NCBI RefSeq assembly: GCF_012273515.2
Contig: NZ_CP050975.2
Span: forward strand, 9,610,001-9,674,000
DNA: 64,000 nt
Reading direction: 5' to 3'
From: Streptomyces sp. RPA4-2
Lineage (GTDB): Bacteria; Actinomycetota; Actinomycetes; Streptomycetales; Streptomycetaceae
The first letter of the stretch is position 1. Every line of letters starts with the position of its first letter. Below the pieces are notes generated by a model. The model was not told the DNA's origin and did not search any database. It was given only the letters and a program-made list of their open reading frames with translations. This document shows, one piece after another, positions 1 to 8,574 of the stretch. The translations under genes and the position numbers were made by a program.

Positions 1-991
1 GGACGGCTCGTTCCGCCGCCGGCAGGGTGAGCAGCGGCCCGAAGACCGTACGGGCCACCTCGGAAGCGGCGTCCGGTGAGGCCGCCGCAAGCAGGGCTAT
101 CGGCGAGCTCCCGTAGACATGCGTGCCGGAGGCCCCGGGCGGCAGGCACTGGGCCGCCAGTTGGGCCTCCCGCCGAGCGTTCGGCGCGTCCATGGGCGAG
201 GCGAAGGGCCGGCTGATGCCCACGCGGGAGAGCGCGATGCCGCCGAGACGCTCCTCCACCGCGACGACCAGATGCTCGTTCGGCAGAGCGAGGAGGCCGA
301 GCAGGCTGCCTGCCCGGTGGATCCACTCGCCGTCGATGTCGACCGCCCGCAGCCGTCCCTCGACCGTCGGCAGAAGGCCGACGCCGTCGTTGTTCTCGGC
401 GCACACCACCAGGAACGGTCCTCTGAGGTCCAGCCGCAGGACCCGCATGGCCTCCCAGGCCCTGGAGCTGTTCCCTGCGGTGCCGTCGAGCAGCGTGGTG
501 AGCATGATGCTCCGTGCGGAGGCATCGTGGCATGCCTGTTCCTCCACCGCGGCGCGGTAGGCCTCGGCAGCGGCGCTGGAGCACTCGTCGATGATCAACC
601 AGATGTCCGAGGCCCTGTGCAGCAGCCAGGCGGCGCTCTCCTTGGCGAGGGCCATCGCCAGCAGCCGGTCCCAGACGAACCGCCCGCCGAGGCGGAAGGC
701 ATGCAGCAGAGCGGCCAGCGGAATGCCTTGTTCGGCCTTGAGTCGGCCCGCCGCACGCGGGGCGTCCATGTTGGTGGGCACACCCCCGTTTCTCAAGGCT
801 GTCAGTAGCGTGCGCAGGTTGTCGTGCACGGGGGCGCGCAACTGCTCGTGGCTCAGCAGCATGCCCTCGGCGTACGAGCGCTCGCCGTTGAGGATCTCGG
901 CGGTCAGTTCGTCGGTCAGTGAGTCCACCGAGACCAAGAGCCGGTCGAGCAGATCGGTCATGCACGCGTCAGCGCCCAGCGGCATGGTCAT
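1..991 (-). CDS. PucR/CdaR-type helix-turn-helix regulator, 3' end cut by window
   Basis: The reverse strand is open from position 991 to the left edge. The protein begins MTMPLGADACMTDLLDRLL and runs through an all-helical N-terminal region resembling the RsbRD-type domain found in Streptomyces PucR-like proteins (motif LKAEQGIPLAALLHAFRLGG near residue 90). A GGDEF-like middle segment follows. The C-terminal HTH_30 DNA-binding domain expected for the family lies beyond the window. Starts at 991 or 961 are both possible; neither has a convincing ribosome site. Such proteins are cytoplasmic transcription regulators whose ligand is usually unknown. A degraded tnpB lies directly upstream, so its original promoter region may have been altered by insertion. 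Confidence 0.7.
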   Translation of the reverse strand, partial: MTMPLGADACMTDLLDRLLVSVDSLTDELTAEILNGERSYAEGMLLSHEQLRAPVHDNLRTLLTALRNGGVPTNMDAPRAAGRLKAEQGIPLAALLHAFRLGGRFVWDRLLAMALAKESAAWLLHRASDIWLIIDECSSAAAEAYRAAVEEQACHDASARSIMLTTLLDGTAGNSSRAWEAMRVLRLDLRGPFLVVCAENNDGVGLLPTVEGRLRAVDIDGEWIHRAGSLLGLLALPNEHLVVAVEERLGGIALSRVGISRPFASPMDAPNARREAQLAAQCLPPGASGTHVYGSSPIALLAAASPDAASEVARTVFGPLLTLPAAERAV

Positions 992-1019
992 GCGCGGATG
1001 ATAGACGCACGCGATTGTG

Positions 1020-1403
1020 TGCGGGCACAAAGCGTGCGGCATTATGGGCTTGATCCGGTGCTGTCGTTTGCGGTACCGGTTGAGCCCCCGCCCGGCGGCG
1101 AGGTAACCGGCGGAGGTGGTGGCGATGTTCTCGATGCCTAGGTCGACCCCGATGAAGCCGTCCGGCTCGTACTGCTCGGCCTCGGGCACGTCACAGGTGG
1201 CGACAAGGTAGAACACGCCGTCGCGCTCGATCAGGTCGGATTCGCCCTGCCGGTGTGCCTAGAGCATCTTGAGCGCGTCGGCGGAGCAGACGAAGCGGAT
1301 GTTCTTGACCCGGCCGTCCACGGTCCAGATGGACACGGTCCGCTGGTCGTACTGCCAGCTCAGGCACCGGTCGTCATACGGCTGGGCGGCCTCGGGTCGA
1401 AAG
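1020..1403 (-). pseudogene. TnpB (IS605/IS607-type) transposase-associated nuclease, degraded fragment
   Basis: Reading the reverse strand gives TFRPEAAQPYDDRCLSWQ near 1403, then an in-frame TAG at 1259-1261, then HRQGESDLIERDGVFYLVAT and the RuvC-I segment DGFIGVDLGIENIATTSAG. This is the middle of a TnpB protein, with the first catalytic Asp in GVDLG. The N-terminus, the remaining RuvC motifs and the zinc ribbon are missing, and similarity stops after RYRKRQ. Upstream it abuts a 234-bp inverted-repeat element at 1409-1642. The stop codon and double truncation make it non-functional. Family assignment rests on motif recognition. Confidence 0.7.
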
Positions 1404-1408
1404 GTGAT

Positions 1409-1642
1409 GGGTGCAGATCTTCTGAGGGTGCGTACAAGACCGGCGTGACCTGCGCAGTCACACATCCGTCTGTCCTGTGGGGCGCCTCGAGCAGGCGGCG
1501 TCCGTGCTGGTCGGCGCGACTCGTCACCACAGCTCGGATGTTCCGGTGCCGAAATGACAGGGCGCGAGCCCTCCCTGATCAGCCACCAACGACGAACCTG
1601 CTGGGCACAGGCCTATGACCAACCCTCAGAAGATCTACACCC
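1409..1642. mobile_element. MITE-like element with 21-bp terminal inverted repeats
   Basis: The two ends are inverted copies: GGGTGCAGATCTTCTGAGGG at 1409 and its complement ending at 1642, differing at one position over 21 bp. The outer flanks (1401-1408 and 1643-1650) are also nearly complementary, so the repeat may be about 29 bp. The 190-bp interior has no recognisable transposase. I see no direct target duplication. The same terminal sequence bounds the element at 6067-6165, so the two belong to one family. Confidence 0.6.
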
Positions 1643-1718
1643 ATCGCCTTTTCCTCAGCCCGGCCGTCGTCCGTATCCAACCCGGGGCGGCGGCAGGCCA
1701 GTTCGAGAAGCAATCCGA

Positions 1719-2774
1719 CTAGGCGCCGGTGGCGCGTAGCGAGCGGGGCAGGCCGAAGCGGGGGAGCAGGCCGTTGTCGACGAAGCGGGTCAGCGCCGAG
1801 ACGCGGTGGCCGGACAGGGTGAGGACGAGCAGACCGTGGGCGTGCGCGATCGGCGTCCTCGGATCGACGAGGTAAACGCCGTACGCGGGCTGGCCGTTGG
1901 CGTGCGTGGGCACCAGCCGGAAGCGGCGGCCGTCGCGCAGCGCGACCGTCCTCAGGAAGTGGCCGATGGCCTCCAGTCCCTGGTACTCGTACGGCAGCGG
2001 CGGCATCGTCAGCCACGCGTCGTCGGTGAGCAGGGCGAGGATCGCGTCGACGTCGGCGCGTTCGAAGGCGAGGGAGAAGTCGTCAACGAGCTTGCGCTCG
2101 CGGGGTGAGTACGGCAGCTCCGTCTCGGCGTGGGCGTGCGCGGGCAGCCGGGTCGCGAGCGTGGCGCGGGCCCGTTTCAGCGCGCTGGTGACCGAGTCGA
2201 CGCTGGTGTCGAGCATTGCGGCGACCTCGGCCGCGCGGAAACCGAGCACGTCCCGCAGGACCAGCACCGCCCGCTGCCGGGGCGGCAGGTGCTGCAGCGC
2301 GACGAGGAACGCCAGGGAGACCGCCTCCTTGGTCTCGTAATGGGCCTCCGGGCCGGGTGCGGCGTCCGGCAGCCCGGCGAGCAGCACGTCCGGATAGGGC
2401 TCCAGCCAGCTGGGGTCGCCGCGGCGGGTGGGTTCGGGCAACGGAACCTCCAAGCGGTAAGCCCAGCCCTCGCCGGGCCGGCGGCTGCCGTCCCGCAGCG
2501 CGTTCAGGCAGCGGTTGGTCGCGATCCGGTACAGCCAGGAGCGCAGCGACGACCGCTCCTCGAACCCGTCGAGCCCGCGCCAGGCCGCGAGCAGGGTCTC
2601 CTGCAGCAGGTCCTCGGCGTCCTGCACCGAGCCGAGGATGCGGTAGCAGTGCACCTGCAGCTCGCGCCGGTAGGGCTCGGTGAGCTCACGGAACGCCTGC
2701 CCGTCGCCCGCCCGCGCCCGCTCCAGCGTGAGCGTCGACATGGGCATCGGCATCGGCGTCTCCTCGCTCGGCAT
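1719..2774 (-). CDS. ECF RNA polymerase sigma factor with C-terminal SnoaL-like domain
   Basis: The 351-aa protein has region 2 at about residues 20-90 (VQDAEDLLQETLLAAWRGLD, WLYRIATNRCLNALRD), region 4 at about 150-215 (LPPRQRAVLVLRDVLGFRAAE, then SVDSVTSALKRARATL) and a SnoaL/NTF2-like C-terminal domain at about 225-340. This architecture is that of SigG/SigJ-type ECF factors, in which the extra domain replaces a separate anti-sigma factor as the activity switch. The ATG at 2774 is chosen because GGGAGG precedes it by 8 nt; a longer upstream reading frame has no such site. No anti-sigma gene is adjacent. It is divergent from the MFS exporter at 2996 across 221 bp, which makes co-regulation plausible. 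Confidence 0.9.
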   Translation of the reverse strand: MPSEETPMPMPMSTLTLERARAGDGQAFRELTEPYRRELQVHCYRILGSVQDAEDLLQETLLAAWRGLDGFEERSSLRSWLYRIATNRCLNALRDGSRRPGEGWAYRLEVPLPEPTRRGDPSWLEPYPDVLLAGLPDAAPGPEAHYETKEAVSLAFLVALQHLPPRQRAVLVLRDVLGFRAAEVAAMLDTSVDSVTSALKRARATLATRLPAHAHAETELPYSPRERKLVDDFSLAFERADVDAILALLTDDAWLTMPPLPYEYQGLEAIGHFLRTVALRDGRRFRLVPTHANGQPAYGVYLVDPRTPIAHAHGLLVLTLSGHRVSALTRFVDNGLLPRFGLPRSLRATGA

Positions 2775-2995
2775 TACGTCGCCTCCCAGGCTCCGGTTCG
2801 TCGACGGTTTGGGCAATTCGAGTCCGTCGACAGTTATGACACCCACGGCGGCCGAAACTGGTCGCCGCATCCCGACCGTCCGCGCAATCCACAGCCGATC
2901 GCAGAATCCGCGACCGTTCGCCGCCCAGTTTCCGGACCACCCCGTGTCTCCACCACCGACAGCACGACTGCAGACACACGGCGACGGGAGCACCA

Positions 2996-4435
2996 GTGAA
3001 CAGCAACGAGAAGTCCGTCACAGCGGCGCAGCGGTGGACGCTCGCGCTGGCGTCGGTGGGTTCGTTCATGGTCGTCCTCGACCTGCTGGTGGTGGCCACG
3101 GCGCTGACCGCGATCCAGCGCGACCTGCATGCGTCGATCGAGGACCTGGAGTGGACGATCAACGCCTACACCCTCAGTTTCGCGGCCCTGTTGATGACCG
3201 CGTCGTCGCTCGGCGACCGCTTCGGTCGCAGGCGGCTGTTCGTCGCCGGGCTCACCCTATTCGCCGTGGCGTCGGCCGCATGCGCGCTGGCCCCCAGTAC
3301 CGGCACCCTGATCGCGGCACGCGCCGTCCAGGGCATCGGCGCGGCGACCGTCATGCCGCTCGCCCTGACCCTGCTGAACGCCGCGTTCCCGCCCGAGCGG
3401 CGCGGCTGGGCGCTCGGCATCTACGGCAGCGTCACCGGCCTCGCTGTGCTGCTCGGCCCGGTCCTGGGCGGCGTGATCACCGAGGGACTGGCCTGGCAGT
3501 GGATCTTCTGGCTGAACGTACCGGTCGGCCTGGCCGCGATCCCCTTCGTGCTCGCCCGGATCAAGGAGGGCTTCGGCCAGGGCACGGCGGTGGACTTCCC
3601 GGGCCTGCTGCTCTTCACCCTGCCCGCGTTCGGGCTCGTCTGGGGCCTGGTCCGGGCGGATGCGGCGGGCTGGGGCAGCGTGGAGGTGACGGGCGCGCTG
3701 GCCGGGGGAGCGGTCCTGGTCGTTGTCTTCCTGGTGTGGCAGTCCCGGGCCCGTACGCCGATGCTGCCGCTGCGGCTGTTCCGCTCCCGGGCGTTCTCGG
3801 CGGGCAACGCAGTGATGTTCCTGCTCAGCGGCTCGATGTCCGCCTCGGTGTTCTTCATCGCCCAGTATCAGCAAGTCACCCTGGGCCAGGGCCCGTTGGG
3901 CGCCGGTCTGCGGCTGCTCCCGTGGGGCACCTTCGTGGTCCTGCTCGCCTCGCGCACCGGAGCACTCGCCGACCGCTGGGGCGAACGCTCTCTCGTCGTC
4001 GCCGGCCTCGCCCTGCAGACCATCGGCACGGCCTGGATCGCCCTGATCGCCGCCCCGCACCTCTCGTACACGACCCAGGTCATCCCGCTGAGCCTCGCGG
4101 GCATCGGCTTCGCCCTGGCGATCCCCGCCGTCACCAAAGCGGTGGTCAGCACCAGCACACCCACCGACATCGGCAAGGCCTCCGGCGCCTACAGCACGAT
4201 GCGACAGCTCGGCGGAGCCTTCGGCGTCGCGATCACCGCCGCGGTCTTCGCCGCCACCGGTGGCTACACCTCCGCTGCGGCCTTCAGCGACGGCTTCGGA
4301 GCGGCAATGGCGGTGGCCGCCGGCCTCGGCGTCGCCGCAACGCTGGCGGGCACCTTGCTGCCGCCCCCGCGGCGACCGGCTCTGCGCGCCCCGACGGGAG
4401 CACCGGCCGACGCAGACCGGGTGGACATCTCGTAA
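2996..4435 (+). CDS. MFS drug/multidrug exporter, DHA2 (EmrB/QacA) type
   Basis: This 479-aa integral membrane protein has about 14 hydrophobic segments. The MFS signature between helices 2 and 3 is SLGDRFGRRRLFVAGL, and the motif-C-like segment is GLAVLLGPVLGGVITEGLAW near residue 150, typical of proton-driven antiporters. It starts at GTG 2996 with a GGGAG site. The substrate cannot be read from sequence; small lipophilic compounds are usual for the family. The divergently transcribed ECF sigma gene may control it. A strong hairpin terminator follows at 4470-4493. Confidence 0.9.
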   Translation: MNSNEKSVTAAQRWTLALASVGSFMVVLDLLVVATALTAIQRDLHASIEDLEWTINAYTLSFAALLMTASSLGDRFGRRRLFVAGLTLFAVASAACALAPSTGTLIAARAVQGIGAATVMPLALTLLNAAFPPERRGWALGIYGSVTGLAVLLGPVLGGVITEGLAWQWIFWLNVPVGLAAIPFVLARIKEGFGQGTAVDFPGLLLFTLPAFGLVWGLVRADAAGWGSVEVTGALAGGAVLVVVFLVWQSRARTPMLPLRLFRSRAFSAGNAVMFLLSGSMSASVFFIAQYQQVTLGQGPLGAGLRLLPWGTFVVLLASRTGALADRWGERSLVVAGLALQTIGTAWIALIAAPHLSYTTQVIPLSLAGIGFALAIPAVTKAVVSTSTPTDIGKASGAYSTMRQLGGAFGVAITAAVFAATGGYTSAAAFSDGFGAAMAVAAGLGVAATLAGTLLPPPRRPALRAPTGAPADADRVDIS

Positions 4436-4469
4436 CCGGCGGCCGCAGGGGCGCGGTTCAACAGATGCC

Positions 4470-4493
4470 GAAGGGGCTCGGTCGAGCCCCTTC
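4470..4493 (+). terminator. Hairpin terminator after the MFS gene
   Basis: GAAGGGGCTCG pairs perfectly with CGAGCCCCTTC across a 2-nt gap (or 10 bp with a 4-nt loop), 35 nt after the stop codon. There is no T-run, as is usual in Streptomyces. Confidence 0.6.
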
Positions 4494-4734
4494 AAACTGC
4501 CGGAGGACCTGCGCAGGTGAACCGCCCGCCCGGTCCTGGCGAACTGCGAGCAGGCCCTGGGCAGGCCTTCTTGGTCTCCTGGTAATGGGGTGTCCTGCGG
4601 ACTGTTATGCAGCCGCCGGGACGGAGACCGTGCTACTGGCCGGGGAGCAACGCCTGCTGCATGCAGCACGGCCCCGGGCGGTCGTGCGCGTGGGTGGTGC
4701 TGGCCGGTGAGGATTCGGTTGACGTCGAGGTTGC

Positions 4735-4820
4735 CAGTGAAGAACTGCGAGGTGGTCGGCGGAGCCGCCGTGCCACTCGATCACGAGGAAGGTGGCGTCG
4801 TCGCTGGTGTGCCCCCCCCG
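4735..4820 (-). pseudogene. Possible C-terminal remnant of a SpoIIE/PP2C phosphatase
   Basis: The reverse strand encodes HTSDDATFLVIEWHGG followed by SADHLAVLHWQPR. The DDATFLV box is the last metal-binding segment of Streptomyces SpoIIE-type phosphatases. Nothing upstream in frame continues the domain (a run of eight C bases and the IS607 element intervene). The 459-bp interval 4436-4894 otherwise holds only the terminator and the IS607 left flank. The identification is weak. Confidence 0.3.
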
Positions 4821-4894
4821 TTCCCTCCGGTCAGTACAACAGTCGCATTTTTCGTCAGTAGTTATCTGCCTTCATCAGTCTTTATCATGATTGC

Positions 4895-5479
4895 GTGAAG
4901 CTTTCCGAGTGGGCGGCGCGCAACGGCGTGCATTACCAGACCGCGTGGGCCTGGGCGAAGGAGGGCCGTATGCCGGTCCCTGTCGTGCAGACGCCGTCCG
5001 GTATGTGGCTGGTCGAAGAGTCTGCTCCCGAGGTCGTTGGGAGGACGGTGGCGTACTGCCGTGTTTCGTCCGGCGACCAGAAGGCGGATCTTGACCGGCA
5101 GGTCTCCCATGTCGTCCAGGGAGCCATCGGGCTGGGGCTCGCCGTTGCCGAGGTTGTGACCGAGGTCGGGTCGGGACTGAACGGGAATCGGCGCAAGCTG
5201 CACCGTGTCCTGTCGGACCCGGCCGTTGCCGTCATCGTCGTGGAGCATCGCGACCGGCTGGCCCGTTTCGGTGTCGAGCATCTGGAATCGGCACTGTCGG
5301 CTTCCGGCCGGCGTCTGGTGGTGCTCGATCCGCAGGAGACGACCAGCGACCTGGTCCGGGACATCACTGAAGTCCTCACCTCGACGTGTGCCCGGCTGTA
5401 TGGGCAGCGAGCGGCGAAGAACCGGGCCGCACGCGCTATCGCCGAGGCCACCGCTCCGGCGGCGGAGACGACCGGGTGA
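4895..5479 (+). CDS. tnpA: IS607-family serine recombinase TnpA
   Basis: The 194-aa protein has a MerR-like winged helix at residues 1-45 (MKLSEWAARNGVHYQTAWAW) and a resolvase catalytic domain from about 50, with YCRVSSGDQKADLDRQ carrying the catalytic serine (Ser58/59) and VVEHRDRLARFG near residue 115. This small-DBD-first order is diagnostic of IS607. The start is GTG 4895. It overlaps tnpB by 4 nt (GTGA), so the two genes are translationally coupled. It appears intact and could act on the element ends, although the partner tnpB is broken. Confidence 0.9.
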   Translation: MKLSEWAARNGVHYQTAWAWAKEGRMPVPVVQTPSGMWLVEESAPEVVGRTVAYCRVSSGDQKADLDRQVSHVVQGAIGLGLAVAEVVTEVGSGLNGNRRKLHRVLSDPAVAVIVVEHRDRLARFGVEHLESALSASGRRLVVLDPQETTSDLVRDITEVLTSTCARLYGQRAAKNRAARAIAEATAPAAETTG

Positions 5480-6483
5480 GCGGGGCGGAGCCTGCCGGGA
5501 GCGGGAAGAAGAAGCGCCGGGGGTTCGAGGCGCGGCCCGGCTTCCACGTCGTGGGCCACAGGCTCGCCCTCGACCCCAGCGCGTCCGCCCTGCAGGCTCT
5601 GGCCTCGCATTGCGGGGCGGCGCGGGTCGCCTACAACTGGGCGGTGCGGCATGTGCTGGCGAGTTGGTCGCAGCGCGCAGCGGAGGAGACCTACGGCGTT
5701 CCCGAGGCAGAGCGCGTTGCGTGGCGGTCGTGGTCGCTGCCGTCGTTGCGGAAAGCGTTCAACGAGGCCAAACACAACGACCCGTTCCTGCGGGAGTGGT
5801 GGGCGCAGAACTCGAAGGAGGCCTACAACACCGGCCTCGCGAACGCTGCCGCCGCGTTCGACAACTACGTCAAGTCCCGGCGCGGCGAGCGCAAGGGCGC
5901 CCGGATGGGCAGACCCCGTTTCAAGCCGAAGCGGAAGACTCGTCCGGCGTGCAAGTTCACCACCGGCACCATCCGCCTCGATGACCGGCGGCATATCGTC
6001 CTGCCCCGCCTCGGCCGGATCCGCCTCCACGAGGACGTCCAGCCCCTCGTGGACGCGATCGCCGAAGGGTGCAGATCCAATCAGGGTTCCAAGGTCCACG
6101 AGCAGGCCGTTTCTTCAGCGCAGCAGGCCAGCGACGTGGGGCGGCCCCTCAAAGGATCTGCACCCATCGCCGAAGGCGGGACGCGGATTCTGTCGGTGAC
6201 GGTGCGGTCCGAGCGGGGCCGCTGGTTCGCGGTCCTGCAGACCGAGGAACGCCACACCATCGCCCCTGCCGGCCGCCCCGGCACGGCAGTCGGGATCGAC
6301 CTCGGCGTCAAGGCTCTCCTCGTCATGGCGGACTCGGCCGGCGAGGTCCGCGAGGTCGCGAACCCCAAACACTACGACCAGGCACTCACGCAGCTCCGGA
6401 AGGCCTCCCGGACCGTCTCCCGCCGACGCGGCCCCAACCGGCGCACCGGACAGGCCCCGTCCCGTCGCTGGGAGAAAGCCAAC
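5476..6483 (+). pseudogene. tnpB: IS607 TnpB, carrying an in-frame MITE and truncated at the C-terminus
   Basis: Translation from GTG 5476 gives a TnpB N-terminal region (ALASHCGAARVAYNWAVRHV, KEAYNTGLANAAAAFDNYV, GRPRFKPKRKTRPACKF), then 36 foreign residues, then the RuvC-I motif TAVGIDLGVKALLVM and the arginine-rich QLRKASRTVSRRRGPNRRTG. The family sequence stops at RRWEKAN near 6483; the catalytic Glu and second Asp region and the four-Cys zinc ribbon are absent, replaced by IS256-type sequence. The inserted block equals the 108 bp between target duplications at 6058 and 6166, which preserves the frame. As it stands the protein should be an inactive nuclease. Confidence 0.8.
6067..6165. 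mobile_element. 99-bp MITE inserted in tnpB, with 9-bp target duplication
   Basis: The ends are perfect 12-bp inverted repeats, GGGTGCAGATCC (6067-6078) and GGATCTGCACCC (6154-6165). The host sequence ATCGCCGAA occurs directly before (6058-6066) and after (6166-6174), a clean 9-bp target duplication. Element plus duplication is 108 bp, exactly 36 codons with no stop. The sub-terminal bases resemble the ends of the 1409-1642 element, giving a shared end consensus close to GGGTGCAGATCYTYTGAGGG. Confidence 0.85.
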
Positions 6484-6529
6484 GCGGTCCCCAGAAGCTC
6501 ATCTGCAGAAACATCACGAACAGGGACAC

Positions 6530-6668
6530 TGTGCTGTGTCCTCTGGGAGAGCGCCTGGGCCGAGTTCGTGCCCTTCCTCTCCTTCGACGTCGAGATCCGC
6601 AAGGTCATCTGCTCGACGAACGCGATTGAGTCCGTGAACGCCCGCATACGCAAGGCCGTCCTCGAGTT
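6530..6668 (+). pseudogene. IS256 (mutator)-family transposase C-terminal remnant
   Basis: In the same frame as the broken tnpB the sequence reads LWESAWAEFVPFLSFDVE then IRKVICSTNAIESVNARIRK, the conserved C-terminal block of IS256-family DDE transposases that includes the last catalytic Glu region (NAIES). Similarity begins abruptly near 6530 and ends near 6668. Only about 45 residues survive, so it is an inert fragment joined to the tnpB truncation point. Confidence 0.75.
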
Positions 6669-6737
6669 CCAGTGGTTGTCGCAACACCGCAGCACCACGA
6701 TGGTGCCGAGCCGGCCCGCACGCAGGGCGGCAGACAC

Positions 6738-7760
6738 TCAGCGCCAGCCGAGCTCCGGTGCTACGTGGGTGAGGATGCTCTCCAGTACATGGGCGTTGTA
6801 GTCGACACCGAGCTGGTTCGGGATGGTCAGCAACAGGGTGTCCGCGGCTTGGATGGCCTCGTCTTCCTGGAGTTGCTTCACCAGTACGTCCGGCTCGGCG
6901 GCGTACGAGCGTCCGAAGATCGCCCGGGTCGTGTCGTCGATCATGCCGAGCTGGTCCCGCGAGTTGCGGTCGTGGCCGAAGTAGGCCCGGTCCAGGTCGT
7001 TGGTCAGGGCGAAGACGCTGCGGCTGACCGACACACGCGGTTCTCGTGTGTGGCCTGCCGCCTTGTACGCCTCGCGGTACGCCTCGATCTGCTTGCGCTG
7101 CTGGACGTGCAACGGCTCGCCCGTCTCGTCGTCCTTCAGTGTGGAACTCTGCAGGTTCATCCCCAGCTTCGCGGCCCAGACGGCGGTCGCGTTCGAGCCG
7201 GAGCCCCACCAGATCCGCTCGCGCAGCCCCTCGGAGTGCGGCTCGATGCGCAGCAGCCCCGGCGGGTTGGGGAACATGGGCCGCGGGTTCGGCTTCGCGA
7301 AGCCCTCGCCGTCGAGCACCTTGAGGAAGGTCTCGGTGTGTCGGCGGGCCATGTCCGTGCCGGTCTCGCCCTCCGCGGGGGTGTTACCGAAGTATCGCCA
7401 GCCGTCGATCACCTGTTCCGGTGATCCGCGGCTGATGCCGAGTTGCAGCCGGCCGCCGGAGATGAGGTCGGCAGCGCCGGCATCCTCGGCCATGTACAGC
7501 GGGTTCTCATAGCGCATGTCGATCACGCCGGTGCCGATCTCGATCTTCGAGGTCCGTGCACCGATGGCCGCGAGCAGCGGGAACGGGCTGGCCGCCTGCC
7601 GCGCGAAGTGGTGCACCCTGAAGTACGCACCGTCCACGCCGAGCTCCTGCGCAGCGACCGCCAGGTCGATGGACTGGTGCAGGAAGTCGGCCGCGGACCG
7701 GGTCTTGGAGTGCGCACTTGGCGACCAGTGGCCGAACGAGAGGAAACCTATCTTCTTCAC
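6738..7760 (-). CDS. LLM-class flavin-dependent oxidoreductase
   Basis: The 340-aa protein starts MKKIGFLSFGHWSP and shows the bacterial luciferase-like TIM-barrel pattern: AQELGVDGAYFRVHHFARQ, the conserved ARTSKIEIGTGVIDMRYENP strand-loop, and LISGGRLQLGISRGSPEQV. These are F420- or FMN-dependent monooxygenases or reductases of the cytoplasm. Length and motifs are those of an intact single-domain family member. The start is a GTG at 7760 with a weak ribosome site. The gene ends about 70 bp from the IS256 relic, so the insertions stopped just short of it. The substrate is unknown. Confidence 0.9.
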   Translation of the reverse strand: MKKIGFLSFGHWSPSAHSKTRSAADFLHQSIDLAVAAQELGVDGAYFRVHHFARQAASPFPLLAAIGARTSKIEIGTGVIDMRYENPLYMAEDAGAADLISGGRLQLGISRGSPEQVIDGWRYFGNTPAEGETGTDMARRHTETFLKVLDGEGFAKPNPRPMFPNPPGLLRIEPHSEGLRERIWWGSGSNATAVWAAKLGMNLQSSTLKDDETGEPLHVQQRKQIEAYREAYKAAGHTREPRVSVSRSVFALTNDLDRAYFGHDRNSRDQLGMIDDTTRAIFGRSYAAEPDVLVKQLQEDEAIQAADTLLLTIPNQLGVDYNAHVLESILTHVAPELGWR

Positions 7761-8082
7761 TCGAGGTCAAACCATCCGGCGGCCGCGTTTGATTCCCCGC
7801 GTCGGCACGGTGCGACCAAGCCGAACGGTCGGTGCGGCCATCGGGATCCCCCTCAGGGGTGCGACTGCCGGTTCCGCGCACTGCTGGCCATGTGACCGCA
7901 CCGGCGCGCCCGCCTGCCCATGGCACGCTCCCGCCGGTGCGCTGAATCCGCGGACCCCGGCCCCCGACCCGAGCCACCGCAGTCACCTGCCCCCGGGCCG
8001 CCCGCGTGGAACGGCGCCGGGACCCACGCGGGCGCCCACGTGGCGACGCTTTTTGGGGCGGCGTGCTCAGATGTGTGCCACC
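7761..8082. other. No gene seen (upstream of the LLM gene)
   Basis: This interval has no reading frame with family similarity or a ribosome site. It contains the LLM promoter region and a small palindrome CCCCTCAGGGG near 7848. It merges into transposase relics to the right. Confidence 0.5.
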
Positions 8083-8170
8083 AGCACGTACCACCCGCCA
8101 AGCGATCACCCAGCTCAACCAGCTCGGCTACACCGTCACCCTCAACCCGAGGGAGGCCGCAACTCCCTGA
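8083..8170 (+). pseudogene. Short transposase-like C-terminal remnant
   Basis: One forward frame reads TTRQAITQLNQLGYTVTLNP followed by REAATP and a stop at about 8170. The QLNQLGYTVTL pattern resembles the tail of Streptomyces insertion-sequence transposases, but I cannot name the family. Nothing upstream in frame is convincing. Confidence 0.35.
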
Positions 8171-8329
8171 CAAGCAGCCCGGATACCCTGCGGCCCTCCG
8201 CGACCGCCGGGCACCCCGCCCTGCCCACCTTCACCCTGACCTGCTGCTATTTACGCGTCAGGCATGGTCGCTCGGGGTGCGGGGAGGCATGCGTCGTCTT
8301 GTGTCCGCTTCGTGGTCGAGGGGCGCGCG

Positions 8330-8574
8330 GTGACGTCGGTGCTGGGAATGCTGGAGCAGCGGGAGGTGGCTGCCCGGGTGCGGGTGGAGGGTCTGCGGGA
8401 GGAAGCCACGCGGTGGCTGAGGTGCTGGAGGCCGCGGAAATCGAGCTGGACCGGCGGGTGATCGCGCGGGAGGAGCTGGTCGAGGCGTTGGCAGCTTCCC
8501 CGGCCGGGACGACTGCCGAGGCCGAGGCTGAGCGGGAAACGGCGCCCTCACAGGTGCCGGTGCCGGGCTCGACG
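8330..8574 (+). pseudogene. Frameshifted coiled-coil protein of unknown function
   Basis: From GTG 8330 the frame reads MTSVLGMLEQREVAARVRVE and GLREEA, after which the reading continues only in another frame as VAEVLEAAEIELDRRVIARE and ELVEALAAS. A one-base loss near 8407-8412 would restore a single Ala/Glu/Arg-rich coiled coil of the kind often found next to Streptomyces insertion sequences. The continuation runs into the hairpin at 8575 instead of a natural C-terminus. It is probably a decayed gene; function unknown. Confidence 0.5.
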
